A stretch of 64,000 nucleotides of DNA from Porphyromonas cangingivalis (GCF_900638305.1 NZ_LR134506.1:868001-932000), one strand, 5' to 3'. Shown: positions 25,652-35,851, numbered from the stretch's first letter. Made by a program: numbers and translations. Notes: a model not told the origin generated them from the letters alone.

Positions 25652-27675
25652 TTTCCCCATTCAAGCCTACAGGCGACCAGCCACAAGCGATCGAAAGCAT
25701 CGTCAACAGCATTCGTTCCGGAGCTCACAAGCAGACCCTGCTGGGTGTAACCGGATCGGGTAAGACATTCACTGTCGCCAATGTCATAAAAGAGCTTGGG
25801 CTTCCCACCCTCATTCTGAGTCACAATAAGACTCTTGCAGCACAGTTGTACGGAGAGTTCAAGACATTCTTCCCTCACAATGCTGTGGAGTACTTTGTCT
25901 CCTATTACGACTACTACCAGCCCGAAGCTTATCTCGCCTCTTCGGACATATACATCGAGAAGGACATGGCCATCAATGCAGAGATCGAAAAATTGCGACT
26001 CAAAGCAACAGCCTCACTCCTCTCCGGGCGCAACGATGTGATCATCGTCTCCTCCGTCTCTTGTATCTATGGTATGGCTAACCCTCAAGCATATAGCTCC
26101 AAGATGGTATCCATCAAGGAAGGAGATACCATCGAGAAGGATGTCCTCCTCCGCAATCTCATCGATGCCTACTACATCCACAATAAAGAGGACTTCAGAC
26201 CCGGAACATTCAGGTCGAAAGGAGATACGATAGACATCTTCCCTGCTGTCGAAGGATATGACGGTATAGCTTATCGCCTCGAACTGTGGGGAGATGAGAT
26301 CGAACGCATTACAAGCTTCAATCCCACAACGATGGAGGAATTTGGTAGACAGGACAAAGTAAACATATATCCTGCCAACCTGTTCGTGACGACAAAAGAG
26401 CAAATAGCCATAGCTCTTGAACAAATAGAGGCTGACTTGGAGAAACAGGTGGCATTCTTCGAGAGTATGGGCAGAAGTGCGGAGTCTGTACGTCTGTACG
26501 AACGTGTGACAAACGACATGGAGATGATACGCGAACTGGGCTACTGTTCAGGGATCGAAAACTATTCCAGATACTTCGATGGGAGAGCACCAGGCGAACG
26601 CCCCTATTGTCTCTTGGACTATTTCCCTTCGGACTTTTTGCTCGTCGTCGATGAGAGTCACGTCACTGTGCCACAGATACATGGCATGTACGGAGGTGAC
26701 CGCTCACGCAAGATGAGCCTGGTGGATTACGGCTTCAGACTCCCTGCCGCGGTGGACAATAGACCCCTTAGATTTGATGAGTTCGAGTCTCTCGTGGATA
26801 AAACGATCTTTGTGAGTGCGACTCCGGCAGAGTATGAGCTCCAACAGAGTGAAGGGATCATCGTCGAGCAGATCATACGCCCCACAGGCCTTCCGGATCC
26901 TGTCATAGAGGTACGTCCGACAGCCTTCCAAATCGATGACCTACAAGAAGAGATACATCTACGCATAGAGCGCAACGAACGTGTCCTCGTGACAACGATC
27001 ACAAAGAAACAAGCCGAAGAACTATCAGACTATCTCAGTGACAATGGCATACGATGCGAGTATATCCACAGCGATGTCGACACAATCCGAAGGGTCGAGA
27101 TCATGGAAGGTCTCCGAGCAGGAGAATTTGATGTGCTCGTAGGGGTCAACCTCCTACGTGAAGGACTCGACCTGCCGGAGGTCTCTCTCGTAGCAATACT
27201 TGATGCTGACAAGGAGGGATTTCTACGTTCACACCGCTCGCTCACACAAACCGCAGGTCGAGCCGCTCGTAATCTCAACGGCCTGGTCATCTTCTATGCC
27301 GATGAGATCACAGAGAGTATGCGCCTCACAATAGAAGAGACAGCCAGAAGAAGGGAAAAACAACTTGCCTACAATGCCCAACATGGCATTGTTCCCAAAC
27401 AGATTGTCAAAAAAAGTGCATCCATACTCGAACTTACCGGGGGATCATCGGTCAAAGGCGATCAGAAATACGATCTAAGCACAAAGAGGGGAACTATGGC
27501 AGCGGAGTCCAAACTTACTTATCACTCATCAGACACGTTGGAGGAGATGATCGAAAAGACACGTACCGCGATGCTTCAAGCTTCGAAAGAGCTCGACTTC
27601 ATCTCGGCGGCTCAGTATAGAGACCGCCTTCTGGAGCTTCAAGCCCAAGCTGAGCAGCAAAACAAATCCAAATAA
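25636..27675 (+). CDS. uvrB: UvrB, excinuclease ABC subunit B
   Basis: A 679-residue helicase-like subunit of nucleotide excision repair. It carries Walker A GVTGSGKTFTVANV, the beta-hairpin region YYDYYQPEAYLASSDIYIEK that clamps damaged DNA, DESHVTVPQIHGMYGGDRSR, helicase motifs VGVNLLREGLDLPE and QTAGRAARN, and a C-terminal UVR domain (TLEEMIEKTRTAMLQASKEL) that contacts UvrC. Length is normal. It starts inside the end of namZ, so it is expressed at least partly from the upstream operon. Its own terminator downstream has been split by an insertion sequence. Confidence 0.97.
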   Translation: MQYKIVSPFKPTGDQPQAIESIVNSIRSGAHKQTLLGVTGSGKTFTVANVIKELGLPTLILSHNKTLAAQLYGEFKTFFPHNAVEYFVSYYDYYQPEAYLASSDIYIEKDMAINAEIEKLRLKATASLLSGRNDVIIVSSVSCIYGMANPQAYSSKMVSIKEGDTIEKDVLLRNLIDAYYIHNKEDFRPGTFRSKGDTIDIFPAVEGYDGIAYRLELWGDEIERITSFNPTTMEEFGRQDKVNIYPANLFVTTKEQIAIALEQIEADLEKQVAFFESMGRSAESVRLYERVTNDMEMIRELGYCSGIENYSRYFDGRAPGERPYCLLDYFPSDFLLVVDESHVTVPQIHGMYGGDRSRKMSLVDYGFRLPAAVDNRPLRFDEFESLVDKTIFVSATPAEYELQQSEGIIVEQIIRPTGLPDPVIEVRPTAFQIDDLQEEIHLRIERNERVLVTTITKKQAEELSDYLSDNGIRCEYIHSDVDTIRRVEIMEGLRAGEFDVLVGVNLLREGLDLPEVSLVAILDADKEGFLRSHRSLTQTAGRAARNLNGLVIFYADEITESMRLTIEETARRREKQLAYNAQHGIVPKQIVKKSASILELTGGSSVKGDQKYDLSTKRGTMAAESKLTYHSSDTLEEMIEKTRTAMLQASKELDFISAAQYRDRLLELQAQAEQQNKSK

Positions 27676-27708
27676 ATCACAGACACATCTAACAAATAAA
27701 TTGCGAAG

Positions 27709-27716
27709 AGGCATCA
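27709..27716. repeat. Target-site duplication, left copy
   Basis: AGGCATCA immediately left of the element; an identical copy is at 29045-29052. An 8-bp duplication is typical for IS256-family elements. Confidence 0.85.
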
Positions 27717-27791
27717 GATACTGTCCTAAAAAAGTGTGTAAGCCCCGTAGCTCTTAAATTTGTGGTAAGAACAAAAAACAAACTAAGAACA

Positions 27792-28943
27792 ATGGAGCTT
27801 ACATCATCACAAAAGTCGGCATTTATTTCGGAAATGCTGTCATCGGAGTCAGGTATTAACGAACTTATTCGTGTATTATTGAACACCTTCTCCAAGCAAG
27901 AACGTTCTCTTTTTGTCCAAGAACATAAAGGTGAACAGTGCAATGGTTTCCGTCCCCGTCGATGGCGGGGCTATGGCTGTAGCTTTGAGCTTCGCATTCC
28001 ACGTACTCGTTCAGGGAATTTTCAGCCCCTGATTTTGGGCATCCTCTCCCATCAGGAAAGCGAACGCGCCCTCCTCTTCCATGAACTTTATACCCGAGGA
28101 CTTTCGTGCGAAGATATTGGCACGGTGTGCGAACGCCTCTATGGTCATCACTATAGTAAACAGCAAGTCAGCTTCCTCTCCAACACGAGTAAAGCAGAGA
28201 TATACGAGTGGTTAGAACGCAAATTGTCGCCCCACTATTTGGCAGTATACATTGATGCGACGTTTGCCTTTACTCGGCGAGAGGATAGTGTCTCTAAGGA
28301 GGCCTACTACACGATGCTGGGCTTGCTTCCTGATGGTAGCCGCGAGGTGCTTTGTGTGGTGAATCATCCCACAGAGGGAGCATTGAATTGGGAAGTGGAG
28401 TTGAAAGCTCTCAAAACTCGGGGCGTAGAACACATAGACCTGATTATCTCAGATGCCTTACAGGGTATTGAACGCGCTATTTGCTCGGCTTTCCCTCAGG
28501 CAGCTCATCAGTTATGTGTTGTTCATTTCAAACGACAAGCACTTAACGCCGTGTCAAAGAGGGATAAAGCTCAGATGAAGCAGGAGTTGGATGACTTATT
28601 CCCTATTCTGGATACAGGACTTACTCCCATCAAGGCATTTGAGAAATTATGTACATTTGCAGAGCGTTGGGGCAAGAATTACAGAAGTTTACTCTCTCTG
28701 TCTTCCCCTCGCAATATAGGCTACTTCACCTATCTGAGGTACCCGGAGGAGGTTCGTCGTATGATTTACTCAACGAATTGGGTGGAGCGTCTCAATCGCA
28801 ACTATAAGCGCACGTTACGTATGCGTGGGGCTCTCCCCTCGGCTGATGCCGTCGTATTCCTCTTAGGATCTGTTGCCCGAGAGATGACTGAGAGAACTTA
28901 TGCTAGGAGGTTGCCCTACTTTCAAGAGTGGAAGATTAAATAA
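27792..28943 (+). CDS. IS256-family (Mutator-type) transposase
   Basis: A 383-residue DDE transposase. The catalytic triad can be placed at Asp in YIDATFAFTRR, Asp in LIISDALQGIERAI and Glu in STNWVERLNRNYKR. The family segments AHQLCVVHFKRQAL and TYLRYPEEVRRMIY are present. It cuts and joins the element ends to move it. The ATG at 27792 is preferred; the frame stays open upstream to a GTG at 27762, which would add ten residues with no similarity that I recognise. The gene is intact, with no frameshift or stop. It points the same way as uvrB and could be transcribed from it. Confidence 0.93.
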   Translation: MELTSSQKSAFISEMLSSESGINELIRVLLNTFSKQERSLFVQEHKGEQCNGFRPRRWRGYGCSFELRIPRTRSGNFQPLILGILSHQESERALLFHELYTRGLSCEDIGTVCERLYGHHYSKQQVSFLSNTSKAEIYEWLERKLSPHYLAVYIDATFAFTRREDSVSKEAYYTMLGLLPDGSREVLCVVNHPTEGALNWEVELKALKTRGVEHIDLIISDALQGIERAICSAFPQAAHQLCVVHFKRQALNAVSKRDKAQMKQELDDLFPILDTGLTPIKAFEKLCTFAERWGKNYRSLLSLSSPRNIGYFTYLRYPEEVRRMIYSTNWVERLNRNYKRTLRMRGALPSADAVVFLLGSVAREMTERTYARRLPYFQEWKIK

Positions 28944-28970
28944 ATGGATAATAACAACAAAACCACAAAG

Positions 28971-29004
28971 TTTTTACCACAGGGGCATGCCCCTGTGGTA
29001 AAAA
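28971..29004. terminator. Perfect 34-nt palindrome, probable IS terminator
   Basis: TTTTTACCACAGGGG and its exact complement flank a CATG centre. The T/A-run ends make it a bidirectional intrinsic terminator at the end of the transposase gene. Confidence 0.8.
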
Positions 29005-29044
29005 AGGAAAACAACTACTCTTACACACTTTTTCGGACACTACC

Positions 29045-29052
29045 AGGCATCA
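29045..29052. repeat. Target-site duplication, right copy
   Basis: AGGCATCA, identical to 27709-27716, immediately right of the IS. Confidence 0.85.
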
Positions 29053-29154
29053 AAAGATTTGATGCCTCTTCTCTTAGTGTACTCTGAATACATACGCTAC
29101 AAAGTAAGGAGACTTATTAACTCGAAGAAGTAGTACCCAATAAGATAAAGCGGA

Positions 29155-29197
29155 CAATAAAAAAGTCACAGTAGAGTCTCCACTCTACTGTGACTTT
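29155..29197 (-). terminator. Intrinsic terminator of the M16 peptidase gene
   Basis: AAAGTCACAGTAGAGT (29162-29177) pairs perfectly with ACTCTACTGTGACTTT (29182-29197) around CTCC. On the minus strand it is followed by a T-run, about 70 nt past the stop codon of the peptidase gene. Confidence 0.85.
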
Positions 29198-29268
29198 GGA
29201 TTATTTGGGAGTTATCCGTATCAGAAACTATTTCGCTTCAGATTCATGGATGTACTATCGCATATGGA

Positions 29269-32121
29269 TTAGTTCTGAGCTGTTGTTTCTTTGCCTTCTG
29301 AAGTAACGACCATTTCAAAATAACGATGATCCTTCAAGAAGTCCTTCAAGTACTGCTGGATGCTCTCCGGTGTGATCTTTCTGAGAGTATCGAGGTAAAT
29401 AGGATGGTTATCTTCGTTGTCATAGAACTTAGCCATGATGATACTCAACCAATAGCTATTCTCATCTTGGCTGTCTTGGTAACGATTTTCGATGTTCTTG
29501 ACAGTCTTGTCAAAATACTCCTTATTGATACCATTTTCAGCCATCTCTTGGAGTTCTTTCTTGATCTTTTCGTTAAGAAGCTGAACCTTTTCGGGAGCTG
29601 TCTTGAAGTTTATGAAGATGCTTGCTTGACCCTTAGGATACTTACTTATACTTACCCTTGCACTAACACCATAAGTACCACCTTCATCTTCTCGGATGGT
29701 TTTTTGATACTGCTGTGTAAGGACTTCACCCAAGATAGTAGTCTTAAGTCGAGTCTCAAGGTCATATGGCATTTGACTTACATAAACATCATAAACCTCA
29801 GCCATTCTTGTATCTGCATTGATAGAGAAATGCTTGATAGAAGGTGTCTTTGTTATGCCTGTAGCTTGCTCATAGTGGCTGACATCCTTTCTCTTCAACT
29901 TTGGAAGAGAAGCAAGATATTGCTCTACAAGAGGCTTGAGTGTAGCTTCATCAAATGTACCGATGATGAAGAAAGAGAAGTCGCTGGCATCAGCAAAACG
30001 CTCTTGATAGATCTGCATGATACGATCATAGCTGACCTTGCTTAGATCTTCTTCCTTCAATGGTTTGCGAAGCACATCTCCAGGGTAGAGCATCGCAGGA
30101 ATACTGTCAGAAACAGCACTCATAGGGTCTGCGGCGGCACTTCTCAAAGCCTCAGTAATATTTTGCATGAATGCTTCGTAAGCATCTGCATCCTGTCTCT
30201 TTGCTGTCATGTTGAGGTAAACAAGCTGGAACATTGTCTCGACATCCGCATTGTTAGATGAACCGGAGACAGTTTCTGTGAACTCACCTACTCCTGTACC
30301 GGCAGAAGCGACACGACCTGTAAGCACTCTTGAAAGCTGAATATTGTTGAAATTACCGATTCCACCGAGATCAACTACACCGTCCATGAGTTTCAAATTC
30401 TCGATATCATTGCTGATATTCAACATTCTGTATCCACCCGGGCTGATACCGGAAAGAATGATCTGGTTCTCCTTGAGATCGGACTTCTTGAGGTACACCT
30501 TGGCACCGTTGCTGAGTGTCCAAAGAGTTGTCCCATAAGGAAGGTTCTTTTTGACCGATACGACTTTACCCTTCTTTGGTAACTTTTCGATCAACTTTTG
30601 GCTTGATACTTCCTCCTTGTAGGGTTCAACGACTTGCTGCAGAGCCGCATTATACTGAGCGAGGAGTTCGGCCTCTGTTGGATACTTGAGTGTCTCCTTT
30701 TCAGGAGCCATCATCATGATGAGAAGATTCTGACCGTGAGCCAAATCCTTGAGATATTCATTGACATGTTGTACTGTCAACTGTGATGCAATCATCTTGA
30801 GGAGTTGATTTTCCATTTCGATGCCGGAGATGCTTCCCCCGTCAATGAAGTAGTTCTTATACTCTTCTGCATAAGATCCGTTGCTTCTATTAGCTTTATT
30901 CTTCAAAGACTCATCAGAAGACTTCAATACATTAGTGCGGAAACGATCATATTCGCTTGCAGTAAACCCGAACTCTGTAGCACGCTTCAACTCTGCGACA
31001 ACAGCATTCAAAGCTTCCAAATACTGACCTTCTTTGGCTGTGATATCAAGACCAAGAGCACTCTTGGTCTTCACCAATCCCATGAGATTACCGTTTGAAA
31101 GACCGGCTGAAAGGAATGGAAGGTTAGGCTTTTGCAAAAGTTCAGCAATACGCAAGTTGAACATGGATGTAGCAGCAGCACTGAGGTAGTTGAGTGCAAG
31201 CCCCTCCGCAGAAGCCTTTACATCACTCGGTGTGACCTCTCTTGCATAGCTGATAGAGATAGAAGTCGAGGTAGCTTCAGGATCTGTCTCAATAGCTACA
31301 ATAGGTTCTTTATTGTCAGGCACCTGAGTGTAGAATCTTTCAGCAGCATTCTCAGGCTTCTTGACATCCATAAACTGCTCCTTAATCTTCTTCTCGACAT
31401 AATCTACGTCAATATCTCCAACAATGATAAGGGCTTGTAGATCGGGGCGATACCACTTCTTGTAGTAATCCTTGATCTCTTGGTACTTGAAGTTAAGTAC
31501 GACATCCATACTACCGATAGGAAGACGCTTACCGTACAAGTTGCCGTTAGGGAACACACGAGGAAGGATCTTCTCGATCATCCTCATGGAAGCATCCTGA
31601 CTTCCTCTCCACTCTTCATGGATAACCCCTCTTTCATCATCAATTTCTTTATGATCGAGAGTGATGTTGTTACTCCAGTCATGAAGGATAAGAAGGCACG
31701 AGTCCACAATACCTTGTCTTGTGGTAGGTGCATCCATGATGGTGTATACAGTCTCATCAAATCCGGTATAGGCATTGAGGTTGGCCCCAAACTTTACCCC
31801 GACACTTTCGAGATAGTTAATAAGGTTCTTACCAGGGAAATTTTTCGTCCCATTGAACGCCATATGCTCAAGGAAGTGAGCCAAACCACTTTGGCTATCT
31901 TCTTCGAGCATGGATCCGACCTTCTGAGCAATATAAAAATGTGCTCTATTCTTAGGTTGATCGTTGTGGCGAATAAAGTAAGTCAGACCGTTGTCCAACT
32001 TCCCATATCTCACCTGAGGATCAATAGGTAATGGCTGTACCTGTCCCTGAGCATGCAGACTCTGAAAGCCCAACATCAAAAGGAGCAAGAAGCCAAAGCT
32101 CTTAATCTTGCTGAATGACAT
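29269..32121 (-). CDS. M16 family zinc peptidase (PqqL/pitrilysin-like), exported
   Basis: A 950-residue protease with a signal peptide (FGFLLLLMLGFQSLHAQG). It has the two-half M16 architecture; the N-terminal half has the inverted zinc motif in SGLAHFLEHMAFNGT (HxxEH), with the distal Glu expected in the DDERGVIHEEWRG segment. The C-terminal half (about 530-950) lacks a second zinc motif, as in other PqqL-like enzymes, where it closes the chamber. Family members degrade peptides in the periplasm, and in some species process imported proteins. It is a single-gene unit with its own promoter and terminator, facing the IS. Confidence 0.9.
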   Translation of the reverse strand: MSFSKIKSFGFLLLLMLGFQSLHAQGQVQPLPIDPQVRYGKLDNGLTYFIRHNDQPKNRAHFYIAQKVGSMLEEDSQSGLAHFLEHMAFNGTKNFPGKNLINYLESVGVKFGANLNAYTGFDETVYTIMDAPTTRQGIVDSCLLILHDWSNNITLDHKEIDDERGVIHEEWRGSQDASMRMIEKILPRVFPNGNLYGKRLPIGSMDVVLNFKYQEIKDYYKKWYRPDLQALIIVGDIDVDYVEKKIKEQFMDVKKPENAAERFYTQVPDNKEPIVAIETDPEATSTSISISYAREVTPSDVKASAEGLALNYLSAAATSMFNLRIAELLQKPNLPFLSAGLSNGNLMGLVKTKSALGLDITAKEGQYLEALNAVVAELKRATEFGFTASEYDRFRTNVLKSSDESLKNKANRSNGSYAEEYKNYFIDGGSISGIEMENQLLKMIASQLTVQHVNEYLKDLAHGQNLLIMMMAPEKETLKYPTEAELLAQYNAALQQVVEPYKEEVSSQKLIEKLPKKGKVVSVKKNLPYGTTLWTLSNGAKVYLKKSDLKENQIILSGISPGGYRMLNISNDIENLKLMDGVVDLGGIGNFNNIQLSRVLTGRVASAGTGVGEFTETVSGSSNNADVETMFQLVYLNMTAKRQDADAYEAFMQNITEALRSAAADPMSAVSDSIPAMLYPGDVLRKPLKEEDLSKVSYDRIMQIYQERFADASDFSFFIIGTFDEATLKPLVEQYLASLPKLKRKDVSHYEQATGITKTPSIKHFSINADTRMAEVYDVYVSQMPYDLETRLKTTILGEVLTQQYQKTIREDEGGTYGVSARVSISKYPKGQASIFINFKTAPEKVQLLNEKIKKELQEMAENGINKEYFDKTVKNIENRYQDSQDENSYWLSIIMAKFYDNEDNHPIYLDTLRKITPESIQQYLKDFLKDHRYFEMVVTSEGKETTAQN

Positions 32122-32176
32122 ACTTCTAATTCGTTGTTTTTAAGTTTATAAGTAATTCGGTTTATAATTATGGATA

Positions 32177-32184
32177 CAAAGCTA
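32177..32184 (-). promoter_or_regulatory. -7 element for the M16 peptidase gene
   Basis: On the minus strand this reads TAGCTTTG, 56 nt before the ATG. A TTGT about 17-18 nt further upstream may serve as -33. Confidence 0.55.
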
Positions 32185-32297
32185 TAAAAAAAAGTACTAT
32201 AACAAGTATATATTGCATAGTACTTAATCTCCCTTACGAGTTAATAATCTATAATTCGAACAATGATCATCATAGGCCATTAAAAATCAAAGACTTT

Positions 32298-33374
32298 TCA
32301 CTCTTTCCGACCTCCTGAAATCACCCCCGATCCGTAGCATATAGAAGAGCCACTGTCATAAATAGTGCAATACTGCCCAGGGGCTATACCTTGTATCAGA
32401 GCTTCGGAGCGAACCTCGTATCCCGATGGGACTTTGATCAGCTTACCCTTGGTGAAATCCGGCGTATGTCTCACCTTAAAAGTGATGTCCAATGGTGTAC
32501 CATCCTCAGGCATGGGATCAATGGAGATGAAGTTCATCCCTCCGATCTCGACGACATTACCGTACTGTTCGATAGGGTCATATCCTCGACTGACAAACAA
32601 AGTATTTGTCTGTATATCCTTACGAACCACAAACCAAGGTCCTCCACTCAACCCCAAACCTTTGCGCTGACCTATGGTATGAAACCAAAAACCTTCGTGC
32701 TCACCGACCTTCTTTTTTGTCTCGAAGTCGATGATATCTCCGACCTTTGTACCGAGATACTTCCTCAAGAAGTCGTTGTAGTTGACCTTACCAAGAAAAC
32801 ATATCCCTTGACTGTCTTTTCGCCCGGCTGTCACCAAGCCTTCTCGTTTGGCGATCTGTCTAACTTCAGACTTGGGCAAAGCTCCAAGAGGAAAGGCTGC
32901 TTTGAGCAACTGAGGATAAGTTATCTGAGCCAAGAAGTCGGTCTGATCCTTTATCGGGTCTTTTGCTGCAGCCAAGAAATGAATGCCATCAATAATACGC
33001 TTATCGGCATAATGCCCTGTAGCAATGGCATCATACTCATGCCCCCAGTATTCATTGAAGTAGCCAAACTTGATGATTCTGTTGCACATCATGTCCGGAT
33101 GAGGCGTAAGGCCTGCCTTGACTGTATCGATCATATATTTGACGACATAGTCCCAGTATTCATCGTGGAGGGAGACAATCTTGAGAGGACAATCATACTT
33201 ACGAGCCAACCACTCGACCATCTCTATATCCTCTTCGGCAGGACAGTCCGGAAACTCTTCCCCCTCCATACCGATACGGATATAGTAGAGATCCGGACGG
33301 AGCCCTTGCTCGCACAGCAGGTGCAGAGCAACTGAGCTGTCCACCCCACCCGAAAGAAGTACCGCAGTCTTCAT
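32298..33374 (-). CDS. mnmA: tRNA-specific 2-thiouridylase MnmA
   Basis: A 358-residue ATP-dependent sulfurtransferase that makes 2-thiouridine at the wobble position of tRNAs for Lys, Glu and Gln. The PP-loop motif [15 protein letters not shown] is at the N-terminus. The first catalytic Cys is in [12 protein letters not shown] and the second in [16 protein letters not shown]. The central and C-terminal beta-barrel domains bind tRNA ([11 protein letters not shown] and [18 protein letters not shown]). Its ATG overlaps the metG stop by 4 nt, so the two tRNA genes are translationally coupled. Confidence 0.95.
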   Translation of the reverse strand: MKTAVLLSGGVDSSVALHLLCEQGLRPDLYYIRIGMEGEEFPDCPAEEDIEMVEWLARKYDCPLKIVSLHDEYWDYVVKYMIDTVKAGLTPHPDMMCNRIIKFGYFNEYWGHEYDAIATGHYADKRIIDGIHFLAAAKDPIKDQTDFLAQITYPQLLKAAFPLGALPKSEVRQIAKREGLVTAGRKDSQGICFLGKVNYNDFLRKYLGTKVGDIIDFETKKKVGEHEGFWFHTIGQRKGLGLSGGPWFVVRKDIQTNTLFVSRGYDPIEQYGNVVEIGGMNFISIDPMPEDGTPLDITFKVRHTPDFTKGKLIKVPSGYEVRSEALIQGIAPGQYCTIYDSGSSICYGSGVISGGRKE

Positions 33375-35422
33375 GATACCTTCGAACCGGGGATAGTGTC
33401 AGAGAGGGTTGTCAGAAGTGTCAATCCCCCCTTGGGATCGACGGCCGACAAGATCATCCCTTCAGAAACAATACCTCTGATCTTACGAGGAGCAAGATTG
33501 GCCACGAAGCAGACCTGCTTGCCGACCAACTCTGCAGGATCGGCATAATGCTCTGCAATACCCGACAAGATCGTACGCTTCTTAATACCATCATCGATGA
33601 TGAAGTGTAGCAACTTATCCGCCTTGGGTACCTTACTGCATTCCAAGACCGTACCTACCCTCATATCGACCTTGAGGAAGTCATCGAACGGCACATCAGC
33701 AGCAACCGGCTCCACAGTGACAGGGTCATTTGCTTTGTTAGCCTCTCTGATGGCATTCAGTCTGTCGATCTGAGCATTGATTACATCATCTTCCAATTTA
33801 TCAAAAAGGAGTGTTGCAGGTTGCAACCCGTGCCCCTCTGGAAGAAGATCCAAAGAGCCGATGATAGACCAAGACGGTTCCTGAGACATCGAGAGCATCT
33901 GACGGAGTTTCTTCATAGAGAAGGGCAAGAATGGCTCCATGAGGACAGCGATGTTTGCCGAAAGTTCGAGAGAGATATTGAGGATGGTAGCGACTCTATC
34001 CATATCCTCTTTAGCGAGTTTCCAAGGCTCTGTATCTGCGAGGTATTTATTTCCCAGACGAGCAAGCCCCATAGCAGCACGCTGAGCATCACGGAAGTGA
34101 TAATTATCGAGAAGCTCGGCGACCTCCGTCTTGATCGATTGTATCTGAGCAAGAACTTCCTTGTCTCCCTCTGTAAGATCACCTCTGTGAGGCACCTTTC
34201 CATCAAAATACTTGTGGGTCAATACAACGGCACGATTGATGAAGTTGCCAAGAATCGCCACAAGTTCACTATTGTTACGCGCTTGGAAGTCTTTCCAGGT
34301 AAAGTCATTATCCTTTGTCTCAGGCGCATTGGCAGTGAGCACATACCTGAGGACATCCTGCTTGCCTGCAAAGTCCACCAAATATTCGTGAAGCCATACA
34401 GCCCAGTTGCGTGAAGTCGAAATCTTGTCCCCCTCAAGGTTCAAGAACTCATTTGAAGGCACATTGTCAGGCAAGATAAAAGAACCTTCTGCACGCAACA
34501 TCGCAGGGAAGACAATACAATGAAACACGATATTGTCCTTACCTATGAAGTGTACCAACTTTGTGCCCTTGTCTTTCCACCAAAGCTCCCAATCATCAGG
34601 GCGAAGTTCCTTGGTGTTCGAAATGTATCCGATCGGAGCATCGAACCAAACATAAAGCACCTTACCCTCAGCGCCTTCGACAGGCACGGGGATACCCCAG
34701 TTGAGGTCTCGGCTCACAGCTCTTGGGCGAAGTCCGAGATCCAACCAGCTCTTACACTGACCGTACACGTTTGCTCTCCACTCCTTATGCCCCTCAAGTA
34801 TCCACTCTTTCAAGAAGGCCTCATGCTTGTCCAAAGGTAAATACCAGTGCTTTGTCTCCCTCATCACAGGTTTTGCCCCGGAGAGTGCAGATTTAGGCTC
34901 GATAAGATCTGTAGGATTGAGTGAAGTCCCACATCTCTCACACTGATCACCATATGCCCTATCATTGTGGCAATGAGGACAGGTACCGATTATGTATCTA
35001 TCGGCGAGGAACTGTTGCGCCTCTTCGTCATAATACTGTTCGGTCTCGATTTCAAGAAACTCTCCCTTATCGTACAACTTTCGGAAGAAGTTCGATGCCA
35101 TCTCACGATGCGTATCGCTGGTGGTACGAGAGTAGATATCGAAACTGATGCCGAAGTCTTCGAAAGCCTTCTTGATCAAGGCATGGTATCTATCCACGAT
35201 ATCCTGAGGAGTCACCCCCTCTTTCTGAGCACTGATAGTGATAGGCACACCATGTTCATCAGATCCCCCGATGAACAACACATCCTCGCCTTTCATTCGA
35301 AGATATCTTGCATAGATATCTGCCGGGAGATAGACCCCCGCCACATGTCCTATATGCACAGGACCATTGACATAAGGCAAAGCCGAAGTGATAAGTGTAC
35401 GCTTGTAGTTGTTATTGCTCAT
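33371..35422 (-). CDS. metG: Methionyl-tRNA synthetase
   Basis: A 683-residue class I synthetase. The HIGH motif is in [14 protein letters not shown] and the KMSKS-like loop reads [10 protein letters not shown]. The connective peptide has zinc-knuckle cysteines ([18 protein letters not shown]). An anticodon-binding helical domain follows, and the C-terminus (about 575-683) is a tRNA-binding OB-fold ([20 protein letters not shown]) used for dimerisation and tRNA capture. It charges tRNA-Met in the cytosol. It is the first gene of the metG-mnmA operon. Confidence 0.97.
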   Translation of the reverse strand: MSNNNYKRTLITSALPYVNGPVHIGHVAGVYLPADIYARYLRMKGEDVLFIGGSDEHGVPITISAQKEGVTPQDIVDRYHALIKKAFEDFGISFDIYSRTTSDTHREMASNFFRKLYDKGEFLEIETEQYYDEEAQQFLADRYIIGTCPHCHNDRAYGDQCERCGTSLNPTDLIEPKSALSGAKPVMRETKHWYLPLDKHEAFLKEWILEGHKEWRANVYGQCKSWLDLGLRPRAVSRDLNWGIPVPVEGAEGKVLYVWFDAPIGYISNTKELRPDDWELWWKDKGTKLVHFIGKDNIVFHCIVFPAMLRAEGSFILPDNVPSNEFLNLEGDKISTSRNWAVWLHEYLVDFAGKQDVLRYVLTANAPETKDNDFTWKDFQARNNSELVAILGNFINRAVVLTHKYFDGKVPHRGDLTEGDKEVLAQIQSIKTEVAELLDNYHFRDAQRAAMGLARLGNKYLADTEPWKLAKEDMDRVATILNISLELSANIAVLMEPFLPFSMKKLRQMLSMSQEPSWSIIGSLDLLPEGHGLQPATLLFDKLEDDVINAQIDRLNAIREANKANDPVTVEPVAADVPFDDFLKVDMRVGTVLECSKVPKADKLLHFIIDDGIKKRTILSGIAEHYADPAELVGKQVCFVANLAPRKIRGIVSEGMILSAVDPKGGLTLLTTLSDTIPGSKVS

Positions 35423-35468
35423 AAGATATTGTGTGATATTTTTTGTGTGTATGATTTGACTTAGACGA

Positions 35469-35476
35469 CAAAGTTA
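35469..35476 (-). promoter_or_regulatory. -7 element for metG-mnmA
   Basis: On the minus strand this reads TAACTTTG, 46 nt before the metG ATG. No good -33 match is found. Confidence 0.55.
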
Positions 35477-35523
35477 CAAAAATGAACTCAATAATGTTTT
35501 TTCGCCATCAGGCAGATAAAATA

Positions 35524-35558
35524 AAATAGGTCTCCTGCAATAAGCAAGAGACCTATTT
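35524..35558 (-). terminator. Hairpin after tRNA-His, probable terminator
   Basis: AAATAGGTCTC pairs with GAGACCTATTT around a 13-nt loop, 12 nt after the tRNA 3' end on the minus strand. Confidence 0.65.
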
Positions 35559-35569
35559 AGATGTCTTAG

Positions 35570-35642
35570 GGTGGAAGACGGGGTTCGAACCCGCGACACC
35601 CGGAACCACAATCCGGTGCTCTACCACTGAGCTACAACCACC
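35570..35642 (-). tRNA. tRNA-His (GTG)
   Basis: Read on the minus strand, the anticodon stem CCGGA/TCCGG holds loop TTGTGGT, giving anticodon GTG. A G precedes the acceptor stem at position -1 and the discriminator is C, both specific for tRNA-His. The D stem GCTC/GAGC and T arm GCGGGTTCGAACCCCGT are intact. The acceptor arms GTGGTTG and CTTCCAC pair at five positions but face T with T at pairs 5-68 and 6-67, which is unusual. CCA is not encoded. Confidence 0.9.
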
Positions 35643-35676
35643 ATGTAAAGATTGACTGTTCCTTCCAACAGCGATG

Positions 35677-35708
35677 CAAAGTTATGAATAACCTTTTAAA
35701 TATGCAAT
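35677..35708 (-). promoter_or_regulatory. tRNA-His promoter
   Basis: On the minus strand: ATTG (35705-35708), a 20-nt spacer, then TAACTTTG (35677-35684), 35 nt before the tRNA. Confidence 0.7.
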
Positions 35709-35851
35709 ACTCCGCTGTTATTTTACGTCATCATTTTATACCTCTGAGATCATTACCCGTCATCATTTGCGTTATTATCAAGAAAAGTAGGACCACTTCA
35801 ATACCCCTTACAAAAACAAGTATGAGTGACCGTTTTCTTGACAAAAAAGAA

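Larger units (their letters stand above)
27717..29044 (+). mobile_element. Complete IS256-family insertion sequence (1328 bp)
   Basis: The element is bounded by imperfect terminal inverted repeats of about 25 bp. The left end starts GATACTGTCC and the right end read inward starts GGTAGTGTCC; both continue with an A-run and GTGTGTAAG. It carries one transposase gene and an intact 8-bp target duplication (AGGCATCA), so it looks recently inserted and potentially active. A 34-nt perfect palindrome lies between the transposase and the right end. Confidence 0.9.
27706..29069 (+). terminator. uvrB terminator hairpin split by the insertion element
   Basis: Removing 27717-29044 and one target copy restores AGAGGCATCAAA-AGA-TTTGATGCCTCTTCTC, a 12-bp perfect stem just after uvrB. 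The left arm now lies at 27707-27716 and the loop and right arm at about 29045-29067. The right-hand copy of the target site still allows a shorter hairpin (AGGCATCA with TGATGCCT). Confidence 0.75.
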
